Positions 1-7,702 of a DNA stretch of 64,000 nt are shown here, one piece after another. The translations under genes and the position numbers were made by a program. Position 1 is the stretch's first letter. Each line of letters begins with the position of its first letter. Below the pieces are notes generated by a model. That model saw nothing but the letters and a program-made list of their open reading frames with translations, was not told where the DNA came from and ran no database searches. Source of the DNA: Streptomyces sp. NRRL S-340 (GTDB lineage Bacteria > Actinomycetota > Actinomycetes > Streptomycetales > Streptomycetaceae); NCBI RefSeq assembly GCF_000720185.1, contig NZ_JOIY01000040.1, forward strand, positions 8,618 to 72,617, read 5' to 3'.

Positions 1-668
1 TTGCCGGTGCCGGTGGCACCGGAGACGATGATGTTGAACCTGGCCTGCACCAGCGCGGCGAGCAGGTAGAGCATGGGTTCGTCGAGCGAGCCGAAGCCGA
101 TCAGCTCCTGGAGGGTGAAGGAGCGCGGGAAGCGGCGGATGGTGAGGGTGGGGCCGGTCAGCGCGAGCGGCGGGATGATCACGTTGACGCGTTCGCCGGA
201 CGGCAGCCGGGCGTCGACCATCGGGTTCGTCTCGTCGACGCGGCGGTTGACGGTGGAGACGATGCGTTCGATGGTCTGCATCAGCTGGTCGTGGGAGGCG
301 AAGCGGAGCGGGAGCTGTTCGACCCGGCCGCCGCGCTCGACGAAGATCGAGTCGGGCCCGTTGACCATGATCTCGGTGATGGAGGCGTCTTCGAGCAGGG
401 GTTCGAGTATGCCGAGGCCGAGGGCCTCGTCGACCACCCGGCGGATCAGCTGGGAGCGTTCGGCCGTCGACAGGACCGGGCCCTCGCGGCTGATGATGTG
501 CCCGAGCACCCGCTCCAGCCGTACCCGGCGCTCGGCCGGGGCGAGCGCGCTCATCTCCGCGAGGTCGATCTCCTCCAGGAGCTTGGTCCGGTAGGAGGCG
601 ACCAGGTGGGCGTCCTCGCCCCGGCTGCCCTTCTCCTCGGGGGAGTTGATGCGTGCGCGCAGACTCAT
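1..668 (-). CDS. cpaF: CpaF/TadA pilus-assembly ATPase, 3' part missing
   Basis: Type II/IV secretion ATPase that would power Tad/Flp pilus assembly at the inner face of the membrane. About 222 N-terminal residues are visible. The N-terminal helical domain and the IxEIMVNGP segment lead into the RLPSGERVNVIIPP region, and the reading frame reaches the Walker A motif GATGTGK exactly at the window edge, so the catalytic C-terminal half lies outside. The ATG (668-666) overlaps the TGA of the upstream TadE-like gene as ATGA, indicating translational coupling. It is the last visible gene of a leftward tad operon. Identity is secure; only completeness is unknown. Confidence 0.9.
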   Translation of the reverse strand, partial: MSLRARINSPEEKGSRGEDAHLVASYRTKLLEEIDLAEMSALAPAERRVRLERVLGHIISREGPVLSTAERSQLIRRVVDEALGLGILEPLLEDASITEIMVNGPDSIFVERGGRVEQLPLRFASHDQLMQTIERIVSTVNRRVDETNPMVDARLPSGERVNVIIPPLALTGPTLTIRRFPRSFTLQELIGFGSLDEPMLYLLAALVQARFNIIVSGATGTG

Positions 669-1204
669 GGGGGCGGGGCTCCTCGTCCTTCGTCAGTGGT
701 CGAGCGGGAGTCGTCGAGCGGCATGGTGGCGGCCTTGCGGACGGTGCCCACCGGGTCCCACAGCGGGATGACGGAGGGGATGCGCACGGTGGCCGTGACG
801 GTGACCGTGTCGCCTCCGGGCTCGGGATCGCAGGTGGTGCGTCCGGAGAGTCCGCCGCTGACCGCCGCCGCGCACGCCGCCTGCGCGTCGTGCCCGAGCG
901 AGGCCGCGCGCGCCCCCGCCCGTGCCGCGGTACCGGCCTGCTGGGCGGCGTACGCGACGAGGCCGAACTGGACGACCGCCATCGCGACCAGCAGCAGGAC
1001 CGGGAGGAACCCCAGGTACTCGATGGCGACCTGACCGTGATCGCGAGGCCGGCGCCCCCGCCCGCGGAGCACGTCGGCACGTCGCTCGCGCCCCCGCCCG
1101 TGGAGCACGTCGGCACGTCGCTCCTGGGACAGCCCGCGGAGCACGTCGGTACGCCGTCGTCGGGGCAGTTCGTGAGGCACGTCGGTACGCCGGGCGTGGG
1201 GCAT
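665..1204 (-). CDS. TadE-like pseudopilin with N-terminal 12-residue repeats
   Basis: Small membrane-anchored pseudopilin of the Tad system. The core is GQVAIEYLGFLPVLLLVAM followed by a single hydrophobic helix and a short extracellular domain with two cysteines, the usual TadE architecture. The reading frame begins with about four imperfect 12-residue repeats (DVLRGRGRERRA type) that are not part of the family. Each repeat contains an in-frame GTG, so the real start may be any of them, the last giving a protein of about 145 residues. The stop overlaps the cpaF start, so it belongs to the tad operon. Function is confident; the N-terminus is not. Confidence 0.8.
   Translation of the reverse strand: MPHARRTDVPHELPRRRRTDVLRGLSQERRADVLHGRGRERRADVLRGRGRRPRDHGQVAIEYLGFLPVLLLVAMAVVQFGLVAYAAQQAGTAARAGARAASLGHDAQAACAAAVSGGLSGRTTCDPEPGGDTVTVTATVRIPSVIPLWDPVGTVRKAATMPLDDSRSTTDEGRGAPPP
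1067..1204. repeat. Four 36-bp imperfect tandem repeats
   Basis: Units at 1067-1102, 1103-1138, 1139-1174 and 1175-1204 (partial) share the core gcacgtcgg. They are in frame with the TadE-like ORF and keep a GTG codon in every unit when read on the minus strand. Confidence 0.85.
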
Positions 1205-1205
1205 C

Positions 1206-1802
1206 TCAGTCCTTCACCTCCTCCACGGCACCGGCGTGACCGGTCACCGGGACCGGGAAGCCGATCAGGCCCGGCAGCAGGACGGGGACGTCCAGGTGCA
1301 CGGTCGCCGTGACGAAGCCGGTGCCCCGGCCGCCGCACTCGATCCGGGCACCGTCCCGCCACGCGCTCGGCAGGTCCTCCAGTCCCGCGCGTTCACAGGC
1401 CCCCTGCATGTCCCCGGTGGCCGCCGTCCCCGCCCGTACGGCCTCGTCCGCCGCGTTCCCGGCCAGGGTGAAGGTGTATCCGAGCAGCACGCACTGCCAC
1501 ATCAGCACCAGCGTGATGATGATCGTCGGCGCCATGCCCAGGAACTCGACGGCGACCTGCCCGCTGTCGGACCGCGGGCCTGACCGGGCACCCCCGCATA
1601 AGAGCTGCGAACAAAAGGGGCGCCCGGCACCCGACGCCCGGCACGCACGCTCGCGGCGTTGCCGGAAGGCCCTGGTAGCTCCGCTACAAGGGCCTTCCGG
1701 CGCCTTGCGATCGCACGCACCGGACGCCGCCGCCCCGGTCGCCCCGCATCCGGCCGTGGCCCTTGTGGGTGCCCGCCGGGCTCTTGACCAGGCCGAGTTC
1801 AC
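1206..1802 (-). CDS. second TadE-like pseudopilin, start unresolved
   Basis: The core GQVAVEFLGMAPTIIITLVL is a typical TadE/TadF transmembrane start, followed by a periplasmic domain with a Cys pair and a conserved C-terminus (about 110 residues in all). Upstream the frame stays open to an ATG at 1802, but that would overlap the end of cpaE by more than 100 nt and include the long hairpin element and a TTA codon. No ATG, GTG or TTG lies in frame between that ATG and the core. An out-of-frame ATG at 1599 would come into frame if the run of five C (five G on the coding strand) at 1591-1595 were one base shorter, giving a natural 13-residue lead. So either the gene has a disrupted start or the sequence has an indel here. 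Confidence 0.65.
   Translation of the reverse strand: MNSAWSRARRAPTRATAGCGATGAAASGACDRKAPEGPCSGATRAFRQRRERACRASGAGRPFCSQLLCGGARSGPRSDSGQVAVEFLGMAPTIIITLVLMWQCVLLGYTFTLAGNAADEAVRAGTAATGDMQGACERAGLEDLPSAWRDGARIECGGRGTGFVTATVHLDVPVLLPGLIGFPVPVTGHAGAVEEVKD
1633..1730. repeat. long imperfect hairpin element between cpaE and tadE
   Basis: The core 1661-1701 is a near-perfect hairpin: a 13-bp outer stem (1661-1673 with 1689-1701), one G/A mismatch, a 5-bp inner stem (1675-1679 with 1683-1687) and a TCC loop. Homology between the arms continues outwards to about 1633 and 1730, mostly with transition differences. It overlaps the 3' end of the cpaE frame. It could be a MITE-like or REP-like insertion, or a structured attenuator inside the operon. 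Confidence 0.7.
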
Positions 1803-2949
1803 CGGCCAGACCCCACAGGGCCTGCTTCACCGTGCTGCGGGCGTCCAGCTCGTGGAGGCGGCCGGCGTCGACCACGGCCTGGAGCTCCTTGAAGTTCGCG
1901 GGGACCGCCGTGCCGGCCACCGCCGTGCCGGTGATCTTGCCGATGAGCGCGGGCTGGATCTCCGTGGCGCGGGTGTGGCGGTTGACGACGACGGTCGTCT
2001 CCTCGGCCTTGCGGACCTGCAGCCGGTCCCACATCCGCACGGTCCGCTTGGCCGCCCGCACCGCCACGACGTCCGGGGTGGTGACGAGCAGGGCGGTGTC
2101 GGCCATCTCGACGGCCGCCGCGCCCGCTCCGCCGAGCTGTGCGCCGCAGTCCAGGACGACGACCTCGTAGCGGGAGCGCAGGGCGCTGACGATCTGGCGG
2201 GCGGCCCGGTCGGTGACCTCCTCGCCGCGTTCGCCCTCGCCGGGGGCGAGCAGCAGGGCGACGCCGGTGTCGTGCCGGAAGACGGCGTCGGCCAGGACGC
2301 GCGGGGAGATGTCGCTGATGGCGGCCAGGTCGACGACCGAGCGGCGGAACTGGACGTCCAGGTAGGAGGCGATGTCGCCGGTCTGCAGGTCCATGTCGAC
2401 CAGGGCCGTGCTCTGCCCGGAGGCCTGGGCGGCGAGGGCGAGCTGGACGGCGGTCAGCGTGGCCCCGACGCCGCCCTTGGCCCCGCTCACCGTCACCAGG
2501 CGCCCGCCGACGCCGGGGAACACGTCGCCGCCGTGGCCGAGGTGACGCCGTACGCCCACCGACCACTGGGCGACGGCCTGGACGCGGCTGGCCAGTTCCT
2601 CGTAGCTCAGCGGCAGGGACACCAGTCCGCGCGCGCCGCAGTCCATGGCGGCGGAGAACAGGCCGGGGCTCGCGTCGGAGGTGATGAGGATGACGCCGAC
2701 CGCCGGGAAGCGCAGGGCCACCTCGCGGATCAGTTCGAGCGCCGGGACGGGGCCGACGCGCTCGTGCACGACCACGATCTCGGGCAGTTCGTCGACGGAT
2801 TCGGCGGCCAGGCGCGCGAGGGTGTCGACGAGCTGCGTGGAGTCGGCGACGGGAGTCACCGGCTCCGCGTCGGGGAGCTGGCTGAGCAGTGTCGTGAGGG
2901 ACCGGACCGCGTCCGCGTCGCCGACGGCCGGGAGGATCCTGGTGGGCAT
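1684..2949 (-). CDS. cpaE: CpaE/TadZ-type pilus-localisation ATPase
   Basis: ParA/MinD-superfamily ATPase that positions Tad pilus machinery. Of 421 residues, 1-125 form an atypical receiver-like domain. The deviant Walker A motif GAKGGVGAT lies at 156-164, DMDLQTGD at 185-192 and the VVLDCGAQL switch further on. The last ~15 residues are translated from the hairpin element, so the native C-terminus may have been altered. ATG at 2949 lies 13 nt after the cpaB stop, within one leftward operon cpaB-cpaE-tadE-tadE-cpaF. Family assignment is firm. Confidence 0.88.
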   Translation of the reverse strand: MPTRILPAVGDADAVRSLTTLLSQLPDAEPVTPVADSTQLVDTLARLAAESVDELPEIVVVHERVGPVPALELIREVALRFPAVGVILITSDASPGLFSAAMDCGARGLVSLPLSYEELASRVQAVAQWSVGVRRHLGHGGDVFPGVGGRLVTVSGAKGGVGATLTAVQLALAAQASGQSTALVDMDLQTGDIASYLDVQFRRSVVDLAAISDISPRVLADAVFRHDTGVALLLAPGEGERGEEVTDRAARQIVSALRSRYEVVVLDCGAQLGGAGAAAVEMADTALLVTTPDVVAVRAAKRTVRMWDRLQVRKAEETTVVVNRHTRATEIQPALIGKITGTAVAGTAVPANFKELQAVVDAGRLHELDARSTVKQALWGLAGELGLVKSPAGTHKGHGRMRGDRGGGVRCVRSQGAGRPL

Positions 2950-2962
2950 GGCTGCGGGCCTC

Positions 2963-3670
2963 TCACTTGTCGTTCGCGAGTTCGTAGGTCCGGTCCTTGG
3001 CCGGGACGTCGGCGCCGCCGCCGGGCGCGACCAGCGCGAGCCGGACCCGCTGCGCGAAGGACTCGGCGTAGGTGATGCGCTGGGCGTCGATGGTGGAGAG
3101 CGCGAAGGTGATGGGGACGGCCTCGGTGGGCTGCCGGTCGCGGTTGTCGGCGCTCGGGTCGAGGGCGGTGATCCGGCCGACGTCGAGGACCCTGGCGTCG
3201 GTCACGATGATCTTGGACTGGGCGGGGTCGCCCTGCCGCTGCCCGGGGAAGGTGGCGTACACGTTGACCGTGGAGCCCGGTGTGATCTTGCCCGCCACAC
3301 CGGTGGCCGCGTCGATCATGATGGCGACCTCCTGCTGCCCCGGCCGCAGCGCGGGCTGGTTCACGATCATGTCGCTCTGCAGCAGTGAGCCCTGGCGCAG
3401 GGTGGTGACCGCGATCTTGCCCCGCACCTGGCCCAGGTCGGTGACGGCGTTCGGCGACAGCCACCGCTCGGGCATCCGGATCTTCTCGAACTGGCTCGCG
3501 GTCAGCGGGGTGTACGGCTTCACGTCGGCCTTCAGCTGGTACGCCGTGACCTCGGGGCCGACCTTCGACTTGACGTCGCCGATGACGGAGAGCACGCCCG
3601 CGAACGCGCCGAGGGCGCAGACGACGGACAGGATCAGGAGTATCACGCCGCGGCGCTGACGGGAGTTCAT
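2963..3670 (-). CDS. cpaB: Flp pilus assembly protein CpaB/RcpC (SAF domain)
   Basis: 235-residue periplasmic protein with one N-terminal transmembrane helix (about residues 9-31) and an SAF domain (AYQLKADVKPYTPLTASQFE onward), followed by the CpaB core with the GSTVNVYATFPG segment. CpaB-family proteins work with the secretin/pilus channel. It is the first recognisable tad gene in this leftward operon and is followed at 13 nt by cpaE. Confidence 0.85.
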   Translation of the reverse strand: MNSRQRRGVILLILSVVCALGAFAGVLSVIGDVKSKVGPEVTAYQLKADVKPYTPLTASQFEKIRMPERWLSPNAVTDLGQVRGKIAVTTLRQGSLLQSDMIVNQPALRPGQQEVAIMIDAATGVAGKITPGSTVNVYATFPGQRQGDPAQSKIIVTDARVLDVGRITALDPSADNRDRQPTEAVPITFALSTIDAQRITYAESFAQRVRLALVAPGGGADVPAKDRTYELANDK

Positions 3671-3742
3671 GAACCGTACGACCTCGCTGGGGGTGGGTCC
3701 GGGCGGACTCGGCGGATGTCGGAGGCTGGCGGCGGTGCGGGC

Positions 3743-4660
3743 TCACCCTGCGGGTGCGCGGCTCACGTGGGCGGTCCCGTACGGCGCGTACGTCCCGGGG
3801 CTTGCGTGCTCGCCCCGCCGCCCGTCCTCCTGGCCGCCGCCGGGATCGGGCGGGACGGCCGAGCAGAAGACGCAGCGGTCCCCGATGACATCGACGCCGC
3901 ACCAGTGGCACACGCTCTGCCGCACCGAGGTGACCAGCTGGTAGAGGACCGGCAGGTCGGGCAGGTAACTGCAGAACTCGATCAGTTTTCCGGTGCCCCA
4001 CCAGGCAGCGGACTCGGCCGGCGGCGCGGCCTCGCGCAGGCCGAGCACCTTCCAGGCCGGGGCGAGGTGCGTGCCGATCCAGTCGGACTGGAGCTGCCCC
4101 TTGGCGACGAGCATCCAGGTGCCGAAGTCCGGTCCCGGCAGGGTGGCTCCGGGACCGATGCGCACCAGGTGCGGCACCGGGTGGGCGACGACGCCGAACT
4201 GGCTGCCCGGAACCCAGGACCGGGCGTGCGCCTTGAGATCGACGGGGACGCGGTCGAGGCGGGTGACGGAGTTGAGGACCGCTCCGCAGTGGACGTAGTG
4301 GGTGAGCAGGCGGCCCGCGGAGGCGAGCACGCCGGGGCTGAGGTCGCAGGAGGCCAGCTGCCGTAACTGACGGGCCAGGACGGCGACGGCGAGCGGCGGC
4401 AGCTCGGGGCGGAAGAGCGCGATGCGGTCGCTCTCCAGCAGCGAGCGGACCGTGTGCAGCCGGCGCTCCGCGGCCGCGGGCAGGGCGCGGGAGCAGACGA
4501 CGATCAGGTGGCTGTGCTGGTCGAGCAGGGCCCGCACGCCGTCGAGCGTCCGTTCGAGCGGTTCACGGTCCAGGTCCGGCAGGACGGCGGCGGGCACGGT
4601 CCGTTCGTCCTGCGCGGGCAGTGCCATGTCCGCGCCGGTCACAGCGATCGCAGTTGACAC
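3743..4660 (-). CDS. hypothetical protein with C-terminal zinc ribbon, tad-linked
   Basis: About 305 residues, no family recognised with confidence. The N-terminal part (LIVVCSRALPAAAERRL) looks like an alpha/beta domain. The C-terminal region carries CHWCG and CVFC, a CxxC-x8-CxxC pair that should bind zinc. The GTG at 4660 is preferred because GGGGAG sits 7 nt upstream. It is 72 nt ahead of cpaB on the same strand, so it may be a streptomycete-specific accessory factor of the pilus system, which is inference from position only. Confidence 0.7.
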   Translation of the reverse strand: MSTAIAVTGADMALPAQDERTVPAAVLPDLDREPLERTLDGVRALLDQHSHLIVVCSRALPAAAERRLHTVRSLLESDRIALFRPELPPLAVAVLARQLRQLASCDLSPGVLASAGRLLTHYVHCGAVLNSVTRLDRVPVDLKAHARSWVPGSQFGVVAHPVPHLVRIGPGATLPGPDFGTWMLVAKGQLQSDWIGTHLAPAWKVLGLREAAPPAESAAWWGTGKLIEFCSYLPDLPVLYQLVTSVRQSVCHWCGVDVIGDRCVFCSAVPPDPGGGQEDGRRGEHASPGTYAPYGTAHVSRAPAG

Positions 4661-4912
4661 GCCAGCTCCCCGTCTGCCGCCTGTCGGCCCGCCGTCGTTC
4701 CTCCGGCGCACCGAGTTGACTTCACTGCGTGACTACTTGAGCACTGTAACCACGCCCCTGTGACCGGAGAACAGCGATTCGTCAGCTCCGTGGCAACTGC
4801 GGTCGCACAAGTCACGTCAAAACGGGGCAGGTTGTCCCTTGCGATCGAGCCCGAAAGCGTGGCGGCCCGCCGGTCCGTTGACCCGGACCGGCCGGAGCGG
4901 GGGACGCGATTT

Positions 4913-4950
4913 TGGTCTGGACCTCTTGACAACGCAATTGGTCTGGACCA
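4913..4950 (+). promoter_or_regulatory. chitinase promoter with two DasR-like (dre) boxes
   Basis: TGGTCTGGACCT (4913-4924) and TGGTCTGGACCA (4939-4950) flank a -35-like TTGACA (4926-4931). Both boxes differ by one or two bases from the palindromic dre core TGGTCTAGACCA bound by the GlcNAc-responsive repressor DasR, and the paired layout matches known Streptomyces chitinase promoters. Binding here would block RNA polymerase until chitin-derived aminosugar phosphate appears. Confidence 0.85.
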
Positions 4951-4983
4951 ACTTGTACGACCAACGGCGGCACAGCAGTTCAT

Positions 4984-5098
4984 GTCTCTCCCCCGGACTC
5001 CCCGGACTCCCCGGACTCCCCGCCCGATCCCTTCCCCGCTTCCCTCCCCGTCTCCCCCCCTCCCCCTTTCCCCTTTCCCCTTTCCCTCTCCTCTCCCC
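4984..5098 (+). repeat. pyrimidine-rich leader with 9-bp triple repeat
   Basis: Almost uninterrupted C/T tract in the chitinase 5' untranslated leader. It includes three exact copies of ggactcccc (4995-5003, 5004-5012, 5013-5021) and ccctttcccctttccc runs, and ends directly at the GGAGG ribosome-binding site. Confidence 0.75.
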
Positions 5099-5108
5099 GG
5101 AGGCCCCA

Positions 5109-6827
5109 GTGGACCGCGCCCCAGGCACGCCCGGCACCCGACGGCTTCGGCCGCTCGGCATCTGGTCCGGAGCCGTCACCGCAGCCCTCGCCCTCTCCCT
5201 CGCGGGCACCGGCCAGGCATCGGCGGCCGACGTCAACAACGCCAAGAACGCCGGCTTCGAGGCGGGTCTGAGCAACTGGACCTGTTCGGCCGGCAGCGGC
5301 ACGGCCGTCTCCTCGCCCGTGCACGCCGGTACGGCCGCGCTGAAGGCCGCCCCGGCCGGGCAGGACAACGCCCGGTGCACCCAGACGGTGGCGGTCAGAC
5401 CCAACTCGACGTACACGCTGAGCGCCTGGGTCCAGGGCGGGTACACCTACCTGGGCGCCACCGGCACGGGCACCACCGACGTCTCGACGTGGACGCCCGA
5501 CACGACGGCCTGGAAGCAGCTCTCCACCACCTTCACCACCGGCTCCTCGACCACCTCGGTGACGGTCTACCTGCACGGCTGGTACGGCCAGGCGGCCTAC
5601 TACGCGGACGACGTGTCGGTCTCCGGGCCCGACGGGGGCGGCGGCGGTGACCCGGCGCCGACGGTCCCGGCGGCCCCGGCCGGCCTCACGGCGGGCGCCA
5701 CGACCTCGTCCTCGGTCTCCCTGTCCTGGAACACCGTCACGAACGCCACCGGCTACAACGTCTACCGCGACGGCACCAAGGTCGCGTCGGTGGCCGGCAC
5801 CTCCGCGACGGTGACGGGTCTGACGGCCTCGACCGCGTACTCCTTCCAGGTCACCGCGACCAACGTGGCGGGCGAGTCGGCGAAGTCCGCGGCCGTGACC
5901 GCCACGACGGCGGGGACCGGCGGCGGTGGCGGCGGCACCGGTCTGCCCAAGCACGCGGTGACGGGCTACTGGCAGAACTTCAACAACGGCGCGACCGTCC
6001 AGAAGATCTCCGATGTCCCCGCCGCCTACGACATCATCGCGGTCGCCTTCGCCGACGCCACGACGACACCCGGCGCGGTGACCTTCAACCTCGACTCGGC
6101 GGGCCTGAACGGTTACACGGCCGACCAGTTCAAGGCAGACATCAGGGCCAAGCAGGCGGCCGGCAAGAAGGTCGTCATCTCCATCGGCGGCGAGAAGGGC
6201 ACGGTGTCGGTCGGCGACTCGGCGTCGGCGGCGAACTTCGCGAACTCGGTCTACTCCCTGATGCAGACGTACGGCTTCGACGGCGTCGACATCGACCTGG
6301 AGAACGGCCTCAACCCGACCTACATGACGCAGGCGCTGCGCGCGCTGTCCGCGAAGGCCGGCCCGGACCTGGTCATCACCATGGCCCCGCAGACCATCGA
6401 CATGCAGTCGACGTCCGCCGGCTACTTCAAGACGGCCCTGAACATCAAGGACATCCTCACGGTCGTCAACACCCAGTACTACAACAGCGGCGCCATGCTG
6501 GGCTGCGACGGCAAGGTCTACTCGCAGGGCACGGTCGACTTCCTCACCGCCCTCGCCTGCATCCAGCTCGAAGGCGGCCTCGCGCCCTCCCAGGTCGGCC
6601 TCGGCCTGCCCGCCTCCCCGAGCGGCGCCGGCGGCGGCTACGTCTCACCGACGGTGGTCGACAACGCCCTGGACTGCCTGGCGAAGCTCACCAACTGCGG
6701 CTCCTTCAAGCCCTCGAAGGCCTACCCCGACGTGCGCGGCGCGATGACCTGGTCCACCAACTGGGACGCGGCGGCGGGCAACGCCTGGTCCAACTCGGTG
6801 GGCGCGCACGTGCACGCGATGCCGTGA
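5109..6827 (+). CDS. secreted GH18 chitinase with CBM and FnIII domains
   Basis: Extracellular endochitinase, 572 residues. A signal peptide is followed by AxA cleavage near QASAADV. A beta-sandwich carbohydrate-binding module covers about 43-175, one fibronectin type III domain about 187-270, a Gly-rich linker comes next, and the GH18 barrel follows. The catalytic motif DGVDIDLE is at 391-398, with Glu398 as the acid. GTG at 5109 is chosen because GGAGG lies 5 nt upstream and the signal peptide follows at once; longer reading frames run into the pyrimidine tract. It is probably DasR-controlled through the two upstream boxes and is followed by a strong terminator. Confidence 0.93.
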   Translation: MDRAPGTPGTRRLRPLGIWSGAVTAALALSLAGTGQASAADVNNAKNAGFEAGLSNWTCSAGSGTAVSSPVHAGTAALKAAPAGQDNARCTQTVAVRPNSTYTLSAWVQGGYTYLGATGTGTTDVSTWTPDTTAWKQLSTTFTTGSSTTSVTVYLHGWYGQAAYYADDVSVSGPDGGGGGDPAPTVPAAPAGLTAGATTSSSVSLSWNTVTNATGYNVYRDGTKVASVAGTSATVTGLTASTAYSFQVTATNVAGESAKSAAVTATTAGTGGGGGGTGLPKHAVTGYWQNFNNGATVQKISDVPAAYDIIAVAFADATTTPGAVTFNLDSAGLNGYTADQFKADIRAKQAAGKKVVISIGGEKGTVSVGDSASAANFANSVYSLMQTYGFDGVDIDLENGLNPTYMTQALRALSAKAGPDLVITMAPQTIDMQSTSAGYFKTALNIKDILTVVNTQYYNSGAMLGCDGKVYSQGTVDFLTALACIQLEGGLAPSQVGLGLPASPSGAGGGYVSPTVVDNALDCLAKLTNCGSFKPSKAYPDVRGAMTWSTNWDAAAGNAWSNSVGAHVHAMP

Positions 6828-6848
6828 CCGTGACCTGATCCCCTCTCA

Positions 6849-6883
6849 GTGCGGCGCCGTCACCGACGGCGCCGCACTCTTTC
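6849..6883 (+). terminator. chitinase terminator
   Basis: Perfect 13-bp stem (6849-6861 with 6865-6877), loop ACC, followed by tctttcg. It lies 22 nt after the chitinase stop. Confidence 0.85.
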
Positions 6884-7007
6884 GTGTTCCCCTTCTCGTG
6901 TCCGGCTCCCGTGGCCCCTCGCGCCGCCGCATGAAACATTCCGGGTGGCTCACCGCATCAATGGGGTGAGGGCGCCGCAGCAGGGCGCGGGAGCCACAGG
7001 GGGGCGT

Positions 7008-7538
7008 ATGCGGTGGGGCGGCGACGACGAGGCCGGGGACGAGGGGTACCCGGAGTTCGCGGCGGCGCGGGCCGGGCATCTGTACCGGTCGGCCTGCCTG
7101 CTCACCGGGGGCGACACCCACCTCGCCGAGGACCTCGTCCAGGAGGCGCTGGGCCGGGTGTTCGTGCGCTGGAAGCGCGTCTCCCGCGTGGGCAATCCGG
7201 CCGGGTACGTGCAGACCGTGCTCACCCGGGTCTTCCTCGCCCACCAGCGGCGGCACAGCAGCCGCAGGGAACGCGCCACCGACGTGCTCCCCGAGACCGC
7301 CGGGCCGGACCCGGGCGGTGACGCGCCGCTGCGGCTGACCCTGCTGGAGGCCCTCGGGCAGCTCTCCGCCAAGGACCGGGCCGTGGTCGTCCTGCGCTAC
7401 TGGGAGGACCGCAGCGTCGAGGAGACGGCCACGGTGATGGAGACCAGCTCCGCCGCCGTGCGCACCCGCTGCGTGCGCGCGCTGGCCCGGCTGCGCGTGC
7501 TGCTCGGCGACTCCCTCAGCGAGCACGCGGGCCGCTGA
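7008..7538 (+). CDS. SigE-family ECF-like RNA polymerase sigma factor
   Basis: 176-residue two-domain sigma factor. Region 2 includes LAEDLVQEALGRVFVRWKRV and region 4 contains LSAKDRAVVVLRYWEDRSVEETA with a helix-turn-helix ending in RCVRALARL. It matches the streptomycete SigE-family 70-kDa-type subgroup that lacks the usual anti-sigma partner. ATG at 7008 has a G-rich ribosome site just upstream; the longer frame begins inside the chitinase terminator. The next gene downstream encodes a single-pass membrane protein and is likely its functional partner. Confidence 0.88.
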   Translation: MRWGGDDEAGDEGYPEFAAARAGHLYRSACLLTGGDTHLAEDLVQEALGRVFVRWKRVSRVGNPAGYVQTVLTRVFLAHQRRHSSRRERATDVLPETAGPDPGGDAPLRLTLLEALGQLSAKDRAVVVLRYWEDRSVEETATVMETSSAAVRTRCVRALARLRVLLGDSLSEHAGR

Positions 7539-7593
7539 CCGGCGCCCCGCCCCGTGACCCGGCCCGCCGTCTCACGCCCCATCACGTCGATGC

Positions 7594-7680
7594 GCGTCAC
7601 TTCACTTCACGTCACTTCACTTCGCGACACATCACCTCACGTCACGTCACTTCACGACACGTCACTTCACGTCCATCACG
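7594..7680. repeat. TCACN pentanucleotide-type repeat tract
   Basis: About 87 nt made of near-repeats of gtcac/ttcac/gacac units in the gap between the sigma factor and its membrane partner. The composition is unlike either gene. A frame read through it gives only low-complexity peptide, so it is treated as non-coding. Confidence 0.75.
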
Positions 7681-7702
7681 GTGCAGGAAGCGGTGGTTCG
7701 CC

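Larger units (their letters stand above)
4661..5108. other. intergenic region: divergent control of tad locus and chitinase
   Basis: About 450 nt without a convincing gene. The right part holds the chitinase promoter with two DasR-like boxes (4913-4950) and a pyrimidine-rich leader (4984-5098). The left part (4661-4910) should contain the promoter for the leftward tad operon, but I see no clear -35/-10 pair there. Confidence 0.6.

Noticed and set aside
1067..1204. Repeats as a CRISPR array
   Set aside because: Units are contiguous with no spacers and remain in frame within a protein gene.
4760..5650. Pro/Ser-rich ORF through the chitinase leader
   Set aside because: Product of the C/T tract read in another frame; it overlaps the chitinase signal peptide and has no supporting ribosome site.
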